Below are positions 52,776 through 61,411 of a stretch of 64,000 bases of DNA, one piece after another (position 1 is the stretch's first letter; each line of letters opens with the position of its first letter). Location of the stretch: positions 558,001 to 622,000 of the forward strand of contig NZ_RJTX01000002.1 in the NCBI RefSeq assembly GCF_003729955.1, read 5' to 3'. Position numbers and translations under genes: made by a program. Under the pieces are notes generated by a model. It searched no databases. It saw nothing but the letters and a program-made list of their open reading frames with translations, and was not told the DNA's origin. This DNA comes from Chryseobacterium daecheongense. Lineage in GTDB: Bacteria; Bacteroidota; Bacteroidia; Flavobacteriales; Weeksellaceae.

Positions 52776-52925
52776 TTATAAGTCAGGATCAATACATGCC
52801 TGTGGAGAGCATATACCGTTACAGCACCATCCAATGGTACAAGGTGAAGTTCTGCTACATCTTCGGATGGCCCCACCATTAATGTGTTTTTGTTCTGATC
52901 TGCTGAGTTTTTTTAGATTTTTCAT
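52776..52925 (-). CDS. GG-leader cysteine-rich peptide (49 aa)
   Basis: Leader MKNLKKLSRSEQKHINGG precedes a 31-residue core with six cysteines, C-x5-C-x4-CC-x3-C-x4-C (with CTIGWCC). It has its own terminator 30 bases downstream. The three genes form a tandem family with diverging cores and nearly constant leaders, as expected of secreted peptides cut after Gly-Gly by a C39-type peptidase transporter. Confidence 0.8.
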   Translation of the reverse strand: MKNLKKLSRSEQKHINGGAIRRCSRTSPCTIGWCCNGICSPQACIDPDL

Positions 52926-53020
52926 AATATTTTGTTTTACAATGTGCCTACTCTATATGCTTTTGGGCAACCGCATTTATTAGTTCATGCAAATATTATC
53001 ATACTTGTGTATCCAAAAAA

Positions 53021-53060
53021 ACTTTAGCCTGAACATTTTATAAAATGTTCAGGCTAAAGT
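53021..53060. terminator. perfect 40-bp palindrome, bidirectional terminator
   Basis: The 20 bases ACTTTAGCCTGAACATTTTA are followed directly by their exact reverse complement. The hairpin lies 85 bases after the stop of the minus-strand gene at 53145. Flanking A/T stretches allow termination in either direction. Confidence 0.8.
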
Positions 53061-53144
53061 GATATTTAACTGTTTTATTTACAGGGTGTTTATTTGTTGG
53101 TGAGAAGAAGTGATGCCGATGTCAAGTAAGAATTTTTAAATGAT

Positions 53145-53702
53145 TTATAAATCCACTGTTGAGGACGGATTGATCTTTTTTAAATTTTTAAGAATACCTT
53201 TTAAGGCTCCATTAGTTCCAATTTTAATGGAGTTCTCGGTAGACCCTAAAAGACGCATGTTTTTTCGATAAGTATCGTAATCTGTTTCTGTAATGAAATT
53301 TCCTCCGGCATCAAAAAGCTTCATACTTACAATAACCTGATTGGAGAAAACATATTTACCTAACCCGACCTTAAAATATTTTACTTTAGGAACAATGGCG
53401 AAATCTGCATCATTATTAACACAATAATCGATAATGGTTTGCTGATCTACACTGTCAAAAGGAATCTGTACTTCCGCTCTAAGCATTTTGTTTTTTCTGT
53501 AGCTGCTTACTTTATCGGAAACAGCACTGAAAAAGGCATTATTGGTAGGTTCCTTTATTTCTTCAATATCGGGTTCTACTTCAGGATTAAAGTACAGGAC
53601 TTTCCTGATCTTATCATCAGCATTTTTCTGGGCTTTTACAATAGCCATACCGATAAACAGAAAAGAGGTAAACGTTGTAAATAATAAAACTTTTCTCATC
53701 AC
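53145..53702 (-). CDS. exported protein of unknown function (185 aa)
   Basis: A signal peptide (FTSFLFIGMAIVKAQ) is followed by a soluble domain of about 160 residues with FDSVDQQTIIDYCVNNDADFAIVPKVKYFK and FSNQVIVSMKLFDAGGNFI. The layout is reminiscent of small periplasmic proteins that form a mixed alpha/beta fold around a substrate, but I do not recognise a family. It stands alone between the peptide genes and rpsO. Confidence 0.7.
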   Translation of the reverse strand: MMRKVLLFTTFTSFLFIGMAIVKAQKNADDKIRKVLYFNPEVEPDIEEIKEPTNNAFFSAVSDKVSSYRKNKMLRAEVQIPFDSVDQQTIIDYCVNNDADFAIVPKVKYFKVGLGKYVFSNQVIVSMKLFDAGGNFITETDYDTYRKNMRLLGSTENSIKIGTNGALKGILKNLKKINPSSTVDL

Positions 53703-53829
53703 TAATTCGTTTGCAAAATTACTGCCTTTTAATGGGATAGCATATAATTTATTAAGAAATTTTTAACATTTTTTTCTATCAATTTTGATATATGAAATCA
53801 ATAATGTTTGCAGACTTAGAAAATAGTCG

Positions 53830-53837
53830 TATCTTTG
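53830..53837 (+). promoter_or_regulatory. -7 box of the rpsO promoter
   Basis: TATCTTTG matches the Bacteroidetes TAnnTTTG box and is followed by CACCC, a usual start region. The leader to rpsO is about 30 bases. Confidence 0.7.
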
Positions 53838-53873
53838 CACCCGTTACATAATAATCATTTAAATAATATTGGA

Positions 53874-54143
53874 ATGTACTTAACAACAGAAAAAAAGCAG
53901 GAAATTTTCTCAAAACACGGGAAATCTGCACAAGACACAGGAAGTGCTGAAGGACAAATTGCACTTTTCACTTTCAGAATCAACCACCTTTCTGCTCACC
54001 TTAAGAGCAACCACAAAGATTACAACACAGAAAGATCTTTGGTGAAATTGGTAGGTAAAAGAAAAAGATTACTAGATTACCTTAAAAGAAAAGATATCGC
54101 AAGATATAGAGCAATTATTGCTGAATTAGGTTTAAGAAAATAA
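53874..54143 (+). CDS. rpsO: 30S ribosomal protein S15
   Basis: From ATG 53874 the 89-aa protein matches S15 end to end: TGSAEGQIALFTFRINHLSAHLKSNHKDY, the RSLVKLVGKRKRLLDYLKRKD RNA-binding segment and the C-terminal ELGLRK. It binds 16S rRNA in the platform of the small subunit. The frame extends 13 codons upstream, but the residues there are not S15-like. A promoter box and a terminator frame the gene. Confidence 0.97.
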   Translation: MYLTTEKKQEIFSKHGKSAQDTGSAEGQIALFTFRINHLSAHLKSNHKDYNTERSLVKLVGKRKRLLDYLKRKDIARYRAIIAELGLRK

Positions 54144-54163
54144 TCTATAAAGATTTTCAAAAT

Positions 54164-54193
54164 AAAAGCAACTTCGAAAGAGGTTGCTTTTTT
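54164..54193 (+). terminator. terminator after rpsO
   Basis: AAAAGCAACTT and AGGTTGCTTTT form a stem (one T-G pair) around CGAAAG, followed by TT, 20 bases past the rpsO stop. Confidence 0.8.
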
Positions 54194-54200
54194 GTTGATA

Positions 54201-54560
54201 TCAGGTTTTATCTTTTCCGATTTTTCCTAAGTGGGTATTTTGGAAACTGTCCGGGTATTTTAAGCCATACCCTAAAACCCTGTCAAATGCAGAATGGGTG
54301 AATAGTATTGCCCCAATCATATTTAAATAAGGAAGTGAGAATAAGGTTCCAAGTAAATATACGATAATGGCAATTCCAAAATGATGAAAAATGTTGTAGC
54401 AAAATGCTCCGACTTTATTATTTATCACATATCCCAACATAGAAATATCAGGAGCAAAGAACAGGCCTGCAAACCACCACCAGGAGAATTCAGTGTGTTT
54501 GAAAGCAAGAATTCCTAAAATGATAAAAGCTATATATTCCAGCTGCAATTGAGTTTTCAT
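54201..54560 (-). CDS. DUF4260 family membrane protein
   Basis: From ATG 54560 the 119-aa product has three to four membrane helices and the pattern of DUF4260: FFAPDISMLGYVINNKVGAFCYNIFHHFG and IGAILFTHSAFDRVLGYGLKYPD. The function is not known. It converges on rpsO. The frame runs 15 codons further upstream without family-like residues. Confidence 0.8.
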   Translation of the reverse strand: MKTQLQLEYIAFIILGILAFKHTEFSWWWFAGLFFAPDISMLGYVINNKVGAFCYNIFHHFGIAIIVYLLGTLFSLPYLNMIGAILFTHSAFDRVLGYGLKYPDSFQNTHLGKIGKDKT

Positions 54561-54675
54561 ATTATATTTTGTTTTTAATAGATAATTCTGTTCTGCTAAT
54601 TTCACTTTTTTCTTTAAAATTACGGTTTAAGGATAGATATTTGTCACTAAAATTTAATAAACCGTTAGAATACAT

Positions 54676-54683
54676 TATCTTTG
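54676..54683 (+). promoter_or_regulatory. -7 box of the pnp promoter
   Basis: TATCTTTG, the same box as at rpsO, followed by CATCTGAAAA, 66 bases before the pnp start codon. Confidence 0.65.
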
Positions 54684-54749
54684 CATCTGAAAATTTAAAG
54701 AGTTTAAATATTAATCGTACTCAATACGGAGTACACAGAAGACAAATTT

Positions 54750-56957
54750 ATGAGTATACCTCAAGCGTTTACAGAAACGATTACTCTTGCAGACGGCAGA
54801 GAGATCACTATTGAAACGGGGAAGCTGGCTAAGCAGGCAGATGGATCCGTAGTTGTAAAATGTGGCGGAACAATGCTTTTAGCGACTGTTGTAGCCAACA
54901 AAGAAGCAAATCCAGGTGTAGATTTCTTACCATTAACGGTAGATTACAGAGAAAAATTCTATGCAGGTGGAAGAATTCCGGGGAATTTCTTCCGTAGAGA
55001 AGCAAAACCTTCTGATGATGAAGTTCTTACTATGAGATTGGTGGATAGAGTATTACGTCCGCTTTTCCCTGAAGATTTCCACGCAGAAGTACAGGTGATG
55101 ATTTCATTGATTTCTTATGATAAAGCGGTAATGCCTGAAGCTTTAGCCGGTTTGGCAGCTTCTGCGGCAATTGCTATTACAGATATACCTTTCGACGGAC
55201 CAATGTCTGAAGCAAGAGTAGTAAGAATCGACGGAGAATTATCAATCAACCCAAGCTACGAAAATTTATTAAAGTCAGATATTGATATCATGGTGGGAGC
55301 TACTAAAGATTCCATCGTAATGGTAGAAGGAGAGATGAAGGAGATTTCCGAGCAGGAAATGTTGGAAGCTATTAATTTTGCTCATGCTGAAATTAAAAAG
55401 CAGATCGAAGCTCAGGAAAGATTAGCTGAAAAAGTAGGAAAATCTTTTCCTAAGAGAGAATACTCTCACGAAGTTCATGATGAAGCGATCCGTGAAAAAG
55501 TATGGAACGAGTGCTATAACAAAGTATATGAAGTAGCAAAAACTCCATCCAACAAAGAAGAAAGAGGAGAAAAATTCAAAGCAGTTCTTGATGAGTTCTT
55601 AGCTCAATATGTTGACAATGCAGAAGAATTGGAAAGAGTAACTCCTTTCGCTAAAGTGTATTATCATGATGTAGAGAAAGAAGCGATGCGTCAGATGATT
55701 CTGGAAGAAAACATCCGTCTGGATGGTCGTGACCCGAAAACGATTCGCCCAATCTGGTCTGAAATCGATTATCTTCCAGGCGCTCATGGTTCAGCGATCT
55801 TTACAAGAGGTGAAACTCAATCTTTAACGGCTGTAACGCTAGGTTCTATAAAAGATGCGAACATGATAGACAGCGTTATTACGCAACATGATGAGAAATT
55901 CTTCTTACACTATAATTTCCCTCCATTCTCTACCGGTGAAGCAAGACCTTTAAGAGGAACTTCAAGAAGAGAAGTAGGACACGGAAACCTTGCTCAGAGA
56001 GCTTTAACAGCAGTGATCCCTGCTGAAAATCCATATACGATCAGAATTGTTTCTGATATTTTAGAATCTAACGGTTCTTCTTCCATGGCAACAGTTTGCG
56101 CAGGAACCTTGGCATTGATGGATGCAGGGGTAAAGATCACAAAACCTGTTTCAGGGATTGCTATGGGACTTATTACTGATAAAAAATCAGGAAAATGGAC
56201 TGTTCTTTCTGATATCTTAGGAGATGAAGATCACCTGGGAGATATGGACTTTAAAGTAACAGGAACTGCAGATGGTATCACTGCTTGTCAGATGGATATC
56301 AAAATCCAGGGACTTTCAATGGATATCATGGAAAAAGCTTTGATGCAGGCTAAAGACGGAAGATTACATATCTTAAATAAAATCACTGAAACTATTTCTG
56401 AACCAAGAGCAGATGTGAAGCCTCACGCTCCGAAGATGGTAGTAATGGAAATCCCTAAAGATTTCATTGGTGCAGTAATCGGACCTGGTGGAAAAATCAT
56501 TCAGCAGTTACAGAAAGATACTGAAACGGTTATTGCTATTGAAGAGCAAGGTGAAATCGGACGTATCGAGATTGCAGGGACAGACAGAGCTAAGATTAAT
56601 GAAGCAGTTGCGAAAATCAACGAAATTACTTTCGTTCCGGTTGTAGGAGAAATCTACAAAGGAAAGGTAGTGAAAGTAATGGATTTCGGAGCATTCGTTC
56701 AGTTGGCAAAGGGAACTGAAGGTCTTCTTCATATCTCTGAAATCGAGTGGAAGCGTCTTGATAAAGTTCCATACAAAGAAGGCGATGAGGTAGAAGTGAA
56801 ATTCATGGGGTATGATGACCGTAAGAAAATGAAACTTTCAAGAAAAGTTCTTTTACCAAGACCTCCGAAGCCGGAAGGAAAACCAAGACCGGAAGGACAG
56901 TCTAAACCAAACACTGAGCAGCCTGCAGAAAATCAAAATCCTTCAGCTGAAGTTTAA
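54750..56957 (+). CDS. pnp: polynucleotide phosphorylase
   Basis: PNPase degrades RNA from the 3' end by phosphorolysis. Both RNase PH domains are present: [28 protein letters not shown], then [20 protein letters not shown], and in the second [16 protein letters not shown]. The KH domain ([21 protein letters not shown]) and the S1 domain ([33 protein letters not shown]) follow, with a short charged tail. The length of 735 aa is usual. rpsO and pnp are near neighbours in many bacteria. Confidence 0.97.
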   Translation: MSIPQAFTETITLADGREITIETGKLAKQADGSVVVKCGGTMLLATVVANKEANPGVDFLPLTVDYREKFYAGGRIPGNFFRREAKPSDDEVLTMRLVDRVLRPLFPEDFHAEVQVMISLISYDKAVMPEALAGLAASAAIAITDIPFDGPMSEARVVRIDGELSINPSYENLLKSDIDIMVGATKDSIVMVEGEMKEISEQEMLEAINFAHAEIKKQIEAQERLAEKVGKSFPKREYSHEVHDEAIREKVWNECYNKVYEVAKTPSNKEERGEKFKAVLDEFLAQYVDNAEELERVTPFAKVYYHDVEKEAMRQMILEENIRLDGRDPKTIRPIWSEIDYLPGAHGSAIFTRGETQSLTAVTLGSIKDANMIDSVITQHDEKFFLHYNFPPFSTGEARPLRGTSRREVGHGNLAQRALTAVIPAENPYTIRIVSDILESNGSSSMATVCAGTLALMDAGVKITKPVSGIAMGLITDKKSGKWTVLSDILGDEDHLGDMDFKVTGTADGITACQMDIKIQGLSMDIMEKALMQAKDGRLHILNKITETISEPRADVKPHAPKMVVMEIPKDFIGAVIGPGGKIIQQLQKDTETVIAIEEQGEIGRIEIAGTDRAKINEAVAKINEITFVPVVGEIYKGKVVKVMDFGAFVQLAKGTEGLLHISEIEWKRLDKVPYKEGDEVEVKFMGYDDRKKMKLSRKVLLPRPPKPEGKPRPEGQSKPNTEQPAENQNPSAEV

Positions 56958-56978
56958 GATTATTCTTATATATAAATG

Positions 56979-57005
56979 AATCCCTCAAACTGAGGGATTT
57001 TTTTG
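56979..57005 (+). terminator. terminator after pnp
   Basis: AATCCCTCA-AAC-TGAGGGATT followed by seven T, 21 bases after the pnp stop. Confidence 0.92.
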
Positions 57006-57049
57006 TTCAATAAAAGTTCAAAATTTAATTATCTTTAAAATAAAAATTT

Positions 57050-57403
57050 ATGAAAAAACTGGCCATACTATCCTTGATAAGTTTCGCTTCGTATTCATGG
57101 GCTCAAACTGTCAACGATGTACCTATTAAGGATATTGATGTAGATTATGTTCAGATTATCGGAACAGGGAGATCTTTAAGTACAAAAGTGAATGTGGAAA
57201 TTGATTTCGGACAGGAAACAAAATCCATTTCATTCAAAAACGGAACAAATATTAAAGATGAAAGAGGCCGGAATATGAAATTTAACTCCATGATGGATGC
57301 CCTTAATTTCATGTCTGCCAATGGCTATACCTTTCAGTTTGCCTATACAACGAATGATGAAAAAGACCGAGCTATTTATTATATTCTGAAGAAAAACAAA
57401 TAA
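57050..57403 (+). CDS. small exported protein of unknown function (117 aa)
   Basis: A signal peptide (to SWAQT) precedes about 98 residues with VQIIGTGRSLSTKVNVEIDFGQETK and the C-terminal FAYTTNDEKDRAIYYILKKN. Small secreted proteins of this kind are common in Flavobacteriia. I do not recognise a family. The stop codon lies in a perfect terminator stem shared with the convergent gene. Confidence 0.7.
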   Translation: MKKLAILSLISFASYSWAQTVNDVPIKDIDVDYVQIIGTGRSLSTKVNVEIDFGQETKSISFKNGTNIKDERGRNMKFNSMMDALNFMSANGYTFQFAYTTNDEKDRAIYYILKKNK

Positions 57404-57428
57404 CCACCGGAATTTCCGGTGGTTATTT
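57398..57428. terminator. bidirectional terminator between convergent genes
   Basis: AAATAACCACCGGAA and TTCCGGTGGTTATTT form a perfect stem of up to 15 bases. It serves the genes ending at 57403 and 57431, which point at each other. Confidence 0.9.
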
Positions 57429-57430
57429 GT

Positions 57431-58270
57431 TTATTTAGACTTTAACCAGATCTCAAATCTGTTTTTGAGTTTTTTTGGATTGGAGTTTTTCACTGTCTGG
57501 ACATCTTTTATACCCAAAGATTCCAGGTCTTTTTTTATGCTTTCTGCCTTATCGCTATCTTCAGAATTAAAATATTTGACCAAATTATTGCTGATTGGGA
57601 GATCAACGTATTCAGGGCCATCTGCATTATAACCCATTTTATCCAGTTCATTGATGATATTGTCTGAAAAATCCTTCAATTCTTTATTGGTATATTGAAT
57701 ATAAATAGGAACTTCTGTATAAAAGCCAATACCTTTGTTCAGGATTATATTTTTATTCTGGTTTTCTAAGAGCTCATTCTTTTTCTCAATAAGCTCAACA
57801 TTAGAGATCTTTTCAACCAGCTCCAGGATTTTTTCAAATTCTTTTATATACTCTTCTTTAGATAGAAGGTTAGGATTGTTAAAATTAAACTCATTGAGCC
57901 GATATAAGGCGTCCCTTAAAATTACAATGGTTGTATTTCTTTTAGTAAGCTCAGATATGGCTTGGGTAAATTGCAAAGATTGCGAAGTGTTAAATTGCCC
58001 ATTTAGTTCAAAACTGTTTTTAATTGCTGAGGTAAATGCAATAATTGCATCAGGTGGTGGTTCAGATAAAATTTTGATAGGGCTTTTGCTGTCTTCAAAA
58101 TTATGAATGATTAAGCTTCCCCTTCTACTGGCATCATAATCTGCAAAATAAATAGATTGCTTAGTGTCCTCTTCGTATTGTTTCAAATGAATTACATTTA
58201 CCTTGTGTGCTTTTTGTGACATAAAAAAAGACGAATAAAGTAAGGCCAAAAATAAAATTAGTGTTTTCAT
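57431..58270 (-). CDS. exported protein of unknown function (279 aa)
   Basis: From ATG 58270 a signal peptide (LILFLALLYSSFFMSQ) leads to a soluble, mostly helical protein, with LKQYEEDTKQSIYFADYDA, TSQSLQFTQAISELTKRNTTIVILRD and FEKILELVEKISNVELIEKKNELLE. The C-terminal part (SIKKDLESLGIKDVQTVKNS) resembles a small SPOR-like fold. The family is not recognised. A frame with 16 further upstream codons exists, but the start chosen gives a proper signal peptide. Confidence 0.65.
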   Translation of the reverse strand: MKTLILFLALLYSSFFMSQKAHKVNVIHLKQYEEDTKQSIYFADYDASRRGSLIIHNFEDSKSPIKILSEPPPDAIIAFTSAIKNSFELNGQFNTSQSLQFTQAISELTKRNTTIVILRDALYRLNEFNFNNPNLLSKEEYIKEFEKILELVEKISNVELIEKKNELLENQNKNIILNKGIGFYTEVPIYIQYTNKELKDFSDNIINELDKMGYNADGPEYVDLPISNNLVKYFNSEDSDKAESIKKDLESLGIKDVQTVKNSNPKKLKNRFEIWLKSK

Positions 58271-58357
58271 CAGTGATAAATTAATATCAAAATTCATCAT
58301 AATATTTATTGGAATCAATTACCTTTTTGTGTGATTTGATCAGAGATGAGTAAAAGA

Positions 58358-58385
58358 AAAACTCCACAGGAAATTGTGGAGTTTT
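58358..58385. terminator. terminator after the TonB receptor gene
   Basis: AAAACTCCACA-GGAAAT-TGTGGAGTTTT, a perfect 11-base stem 26 bases past the receptor's stop on the minus strand. Confidence 0.9.
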
Positions 58386-58411
58386 GATGGAATGTTCTCT
58401 GGTTTGGCTTT

Positions 58412-60829
58412 TTACCCGTTTCCGATTCTTTGTTTTAAATCTTCCGCACCGCCTGTTTTTCTGGGTTGTCCGGCTTTTCCTGATCCAAAGTTATACGTGT
58501 AAGAAAGGGTGACTACACGGCTGTCTCTTTCCACTACAAAGTTTTCTATATAATTATTGAAAGTCGTTCGTGCTTTAGGATTGCTGGTAAAGAAAATGTC
58601 ATTGAAAGCAAATTTCAGTGTGCTGTTGTTCTTGAATTTCTTTTGTGCCCCGATATTCAAATACCAGTTGGGCTGTACATCCATATAGGCATAGACTTCT
58701 CTTGCCCTGTAATTTCCGGTAAGTTCAGCGGTAAATCCATTTCCAAGCTTAAAGGAATTGATGCTGTTCAGGTTGAACGTAAAATTGCCCTTATTGTTGA
58801 TCTGTGTTCCCGAAACATTTCCTGTATATGAACCATAATAAAAGTTAGCGCTGTTATTCATATCCCACCATTTAGTTACTTTTACCGGAGCAATCAGGTA
58901 CAGTCCGAAGTATGAAGCGGAGTTAAGATTATCATTGGTTTGAACGGTAATGTTCTCTCCGTTTTCAACGACGGGTTTAATCACATCTGTAATATTATCA
59001 GAAGTTTTACTGTAGCTTAAAGTAGCGAAATACTTATTGCTTAAACTGTAGGTAAACTCATAATTCATCGTAGTCTGCGGATCAAGGTCCGGGTTTCCGG
59101 CTTTGTAAGTGGTAGGATCAAGATAGAACTTGAATGGATTCAATTGATTATAGCTTGGTCTTGTAATTCTTCTGCTGAAATTAAGTTCCAGATTATTCTT
59201 CTCATTCAGGTCATAAGAGAATACAGCACTTGGAAAAATCTGGGTGTAATTCTTTTTGTTGATCTGATTTGTAGTGAGCTGAGTTCCCGTTACATTTGTG
59301 TTTTCCACTCTCAATCCGAAGGTAGAACTGAATTTCTTCCATTTTTTAGATACATTTCCATAAGCAGCATTGATGTTTTCTTCGTAAATGTAATGATTGG
59401 TTTTGGTGACATCCAGTATCGGAGTTCCGGAACTTGCATCAAAGAACTGAAGATCATTATCTGCTTTTACAAAACTTGTTTTTACTCCTCCTTCCAGTTT
59501 CCAATCTCCTTTTAAAGCCTTAGTAAGGTCAGACTTAAGGGAGAAAATATTAAGATTTCCATTGATGTCACCTTTCAGAATATCCACATTTTCCAGATTT
59601 CCTGACACACCATACGTTCTTGTATCAAAATTCTGCAAAGACGTGTTGGAATAATTGATATAATCGAAATCGGTAGTGATCTCGGAGCCTAAGGAATCAA
59701 TGGTGTATTTATGATTCAGATTAAAAGTAGCATTCTTCCAATGATCATGCGAACGGTTTTGTGTGGTAAAGCTTCCCGTAGGAAGATGATCGCTGCCGAG
59801 AATCAGGGAAGAATTATCCCCTTTTGGGTCAAATTTATTGCTGATGAATCCAACGGAAAAGCCCAGGATATTTTTATCATTCATATAATAATCCATTCCT
59901 GCTTTGGCAATGTGATTTCTGAAATTCAGCTTTAAGAAATTATCCTGCACATAAGCTTTTTGAAAATTTCCATTCTCATAGAAATTTCTGTCCAGCATCA
60001 GATGATTGAAAAATTCTCTGTATGCAAAGCTGTAATTGGCAAAAACATTCACCTTTTTATTTCTGTGGTTGATGCTGAAATTATTATTGTTTTTGATAAA
60101 CCTTCCGGTTCCTAATGCTACGGATGCGCTTCCATTAGTTCCTTTTCTCTGATCTTTCTTGAGTTTGATATTGATAATGGATGTTCCTGCCGCATCGTAC
60201 TTTGATGAGGGATTTGTAATGAATTCGATTTTTTCCACGCTTGCTGAAGGGATCCCACGAAGATAATTCGCAAGATCCGAGCCTGTCATCGGAGTATTTT
60301 TTCCATCTACCTGTACCAGAAGATTTCCTTTTCCGCGAAGACTGATGTTGTCATTGCTGTCAATATTCACTCCCGGCGCCTTTTCTAAGACTTCAAATGC
60401 AGAATTTCCGGTACTTGCAATGCTGTTTTCCACATTCAGGATCATTTTTCCTTCCTGTCTTTCAATATAAGGTTTAGTTTTAGTGATCGTTACACCTTCA
60501 ATTTGTTTTTCATTGAGTTGAATTTCAGGAAGGGTAGTGTTGCCTGCTATTGAAATAGGCTCTGATTGATAAGCTTGTGTTCCGTTTTTATTGATTTTTA
60601 CATAATAATTTCCGGCGGCTAGGTCATTGAAACTGAAATTTCCTTTCTGATCGGCAACTTCCGTTTTTACCAGTTTGTTGTCGGAATTGAACAAATTGAT
60701 CTCCATCTGATTCACTTCTGTGGAATTGATGTTTCCTGATAATGAAAAATCCTGTGTGGTCTGTGCAGAAAGCATACTGCTGAAAAGAGTCAGGATCCAA
60801 ACAAACAGGAATAAAAATATTCTGGCCAT
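58412..60829 (-). CDS. TonB-dependent outer-membrane receptor with carboxypeptidase-like N-terminal domain
   Basis: A signal peptide (SMLSAQT) precedes a beta-sandwich domain (FSFNDLAAGNYYVKINKNGTQ), a plug domain (GNSAFEVLEKAPGVNID and GNLLVQVDGKNTPMTGSDLANYLRGIPSASVEKIEFITNPSSKYDAAG, split here only in naming) and a large barrel. The layout is that of the outer-membrane beta-barrel family 3 of Bacteroidetes. The substrate is not predictable, although the neighbouring MarR regulator suggests an inducible system. Length is 805 aa. It follows the MarR gene by four bases. Confidence 0.88.
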   Translation of the reverse strand: MARIFLFLFVWILTLFSSMLSAQTTQDFSLSGNINSTEVNQMEINLFNSDNKLVKTEVADQKGNFSFNDLAAGNYYVKINKNGTQAYQSEPISIAGNTTLPEIQLNEKQIEGVTITKTKPYIERQEGKMILNVENSIASTGNSAFEVLEKAPGVNIDSNDNISLRGKGNLLVQVDGKNTPMTGSDLANYLRGIPSASVEKIEFITNPSSKYDAAGTSIINIKLKKDQRKGTNGSASVALGTGRFIKNNNNFSINHRNKKVNVFANYSFAYREFFNHLMLDRNFYENGNFQKAYVQDNFLKLNFRNHIAKAGMDYYMNDKNILGFSVGFISNKFDPKGDNSSLILGSDHLPTGSFTTQNRSHDHWKNATFNLNHKYTIDSLGSEITTDFDYINYSNTSLQNFDTRTYGVSGNLENVDILKGDINGNLNIFSLKSDLTKALKGDWKLEGGVKTSFVKADNDLQFFDASSGTPILDVTKTNHYIYEENINAAYGNVSKKWKKFSSTFGLRVENTNVTGTQLTTNQINKKNYTQIFPSAVFSYDLNEKNNLELNFSRRITRPSYNQLNPFKFYLDPTTYKAGNPDLDPQTTMNYEFTYSLSNKYFATLSYSKTSDNITDVIKPVVENGENITVQTNDNLNSASYFGLYLIAPVKVTKWWDMNNSANFYYGSYTGNVSGTQINNKGNFTFNLNSINSFKLGNGFTAELTGNYRAREVYAYMDVQPNWYLNIGAQKKFKNNSTLKFAFNDIFFTSNPKARTTFNNYIENFVVERDSRVVTLSYTYNFGSGKAGQPRKTGGAEDLKQRIGNG

Positions 60830-60833
60830 TGTT

Positions 60834-61274
60834 TTATTTTTTAGTGTTTAAACAGTTATCTGAAATGGTAAGTAATGCTGAATTCATTATTTCCAAGGTG
60901 GTTTTTGAAATACCTTTTAAAGCGGTTTTTCTATTGGTCTCAATCAGGCCTTGTACATCTTTAATGATCTTCTTTCCAGAATCCGTTACTTCCAGATTGG
61001 TTTTTCTTCGGTCTTCAGGATGAGGATGACGAATGATAAATCCTGATTTTACGATCAGATCAATGATCCGTGTTACAGATGCGTTATCCTTGAAAACCAG
61101 ATCCCCGATTTCGCTCTGGGTAATTCCTGGATTTTCAAGAATCGCTTTTATGATCAGCCATTGATCGATAGTAATATTGAAACCATTGGCTTTTAATTGT
61201 CGCTGTGCATAGCTTCTGTAGGCTCTTATCGCTTTATCTATATTATAGAATATGATTGAATTTAATTTTTCCAT
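60834..61274 (-). CDS. MarR-family transcriptional regulator
   Basis: The 146-aa protein has the winged-helix core of MarR: IDQWLIIKAILENPGITQSEIGDLVFKDNASVTRIIDLIVKSGFIIRHPHPEDRRKTNLEVTDSGKK is the DNA-binding part, cited in pieces as GITQSEIGDL, NASVTRIIDLI and PEDRRKTNLEV. Such proteins repress nearby genes until a small phenolic or other ligand binds. It is transcribed together with the TonB receptor gene four bases downstream, which is its likely target. Confidence 0.92.
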   Translation of the reverse strand: MEKLNSIIFYNIDKAIRAYRSYAQRQLKANGFNITIDQWLIIKAILENPGITQSEIGDLVFKDNASVTRIIDLIVKSGFIIRHPHPEDRRKTNLEVTDSGKKIIKDVQGLIETNRKTALKGISKTTLEIMNSALLTISDNCLNTKK

Positions 61275-61379
61275 GATAAAAAGATTTAAATATGATTTAT
61301 CAATTATTGATATATCAATTAATATGTTGCATAAAATTTTATTATGTTACAAGTACAGGGCAAAATTTTTAGTTTAATG

Positions 61380-61405
61380 GAAAAACCACCGTTTTTACGA
61401 TGGTT
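61380..61405 (-). terminator. terminator after the M1 peptidase gene
   Basis: On the minus strand AAACCATCG-TAAAA-CGGTGGTTT (one T-G pair) is followed by TTCC, just after the stop at 61412. Confidence 0.75.
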
Positions 61406-61411
61406 TCAGGT

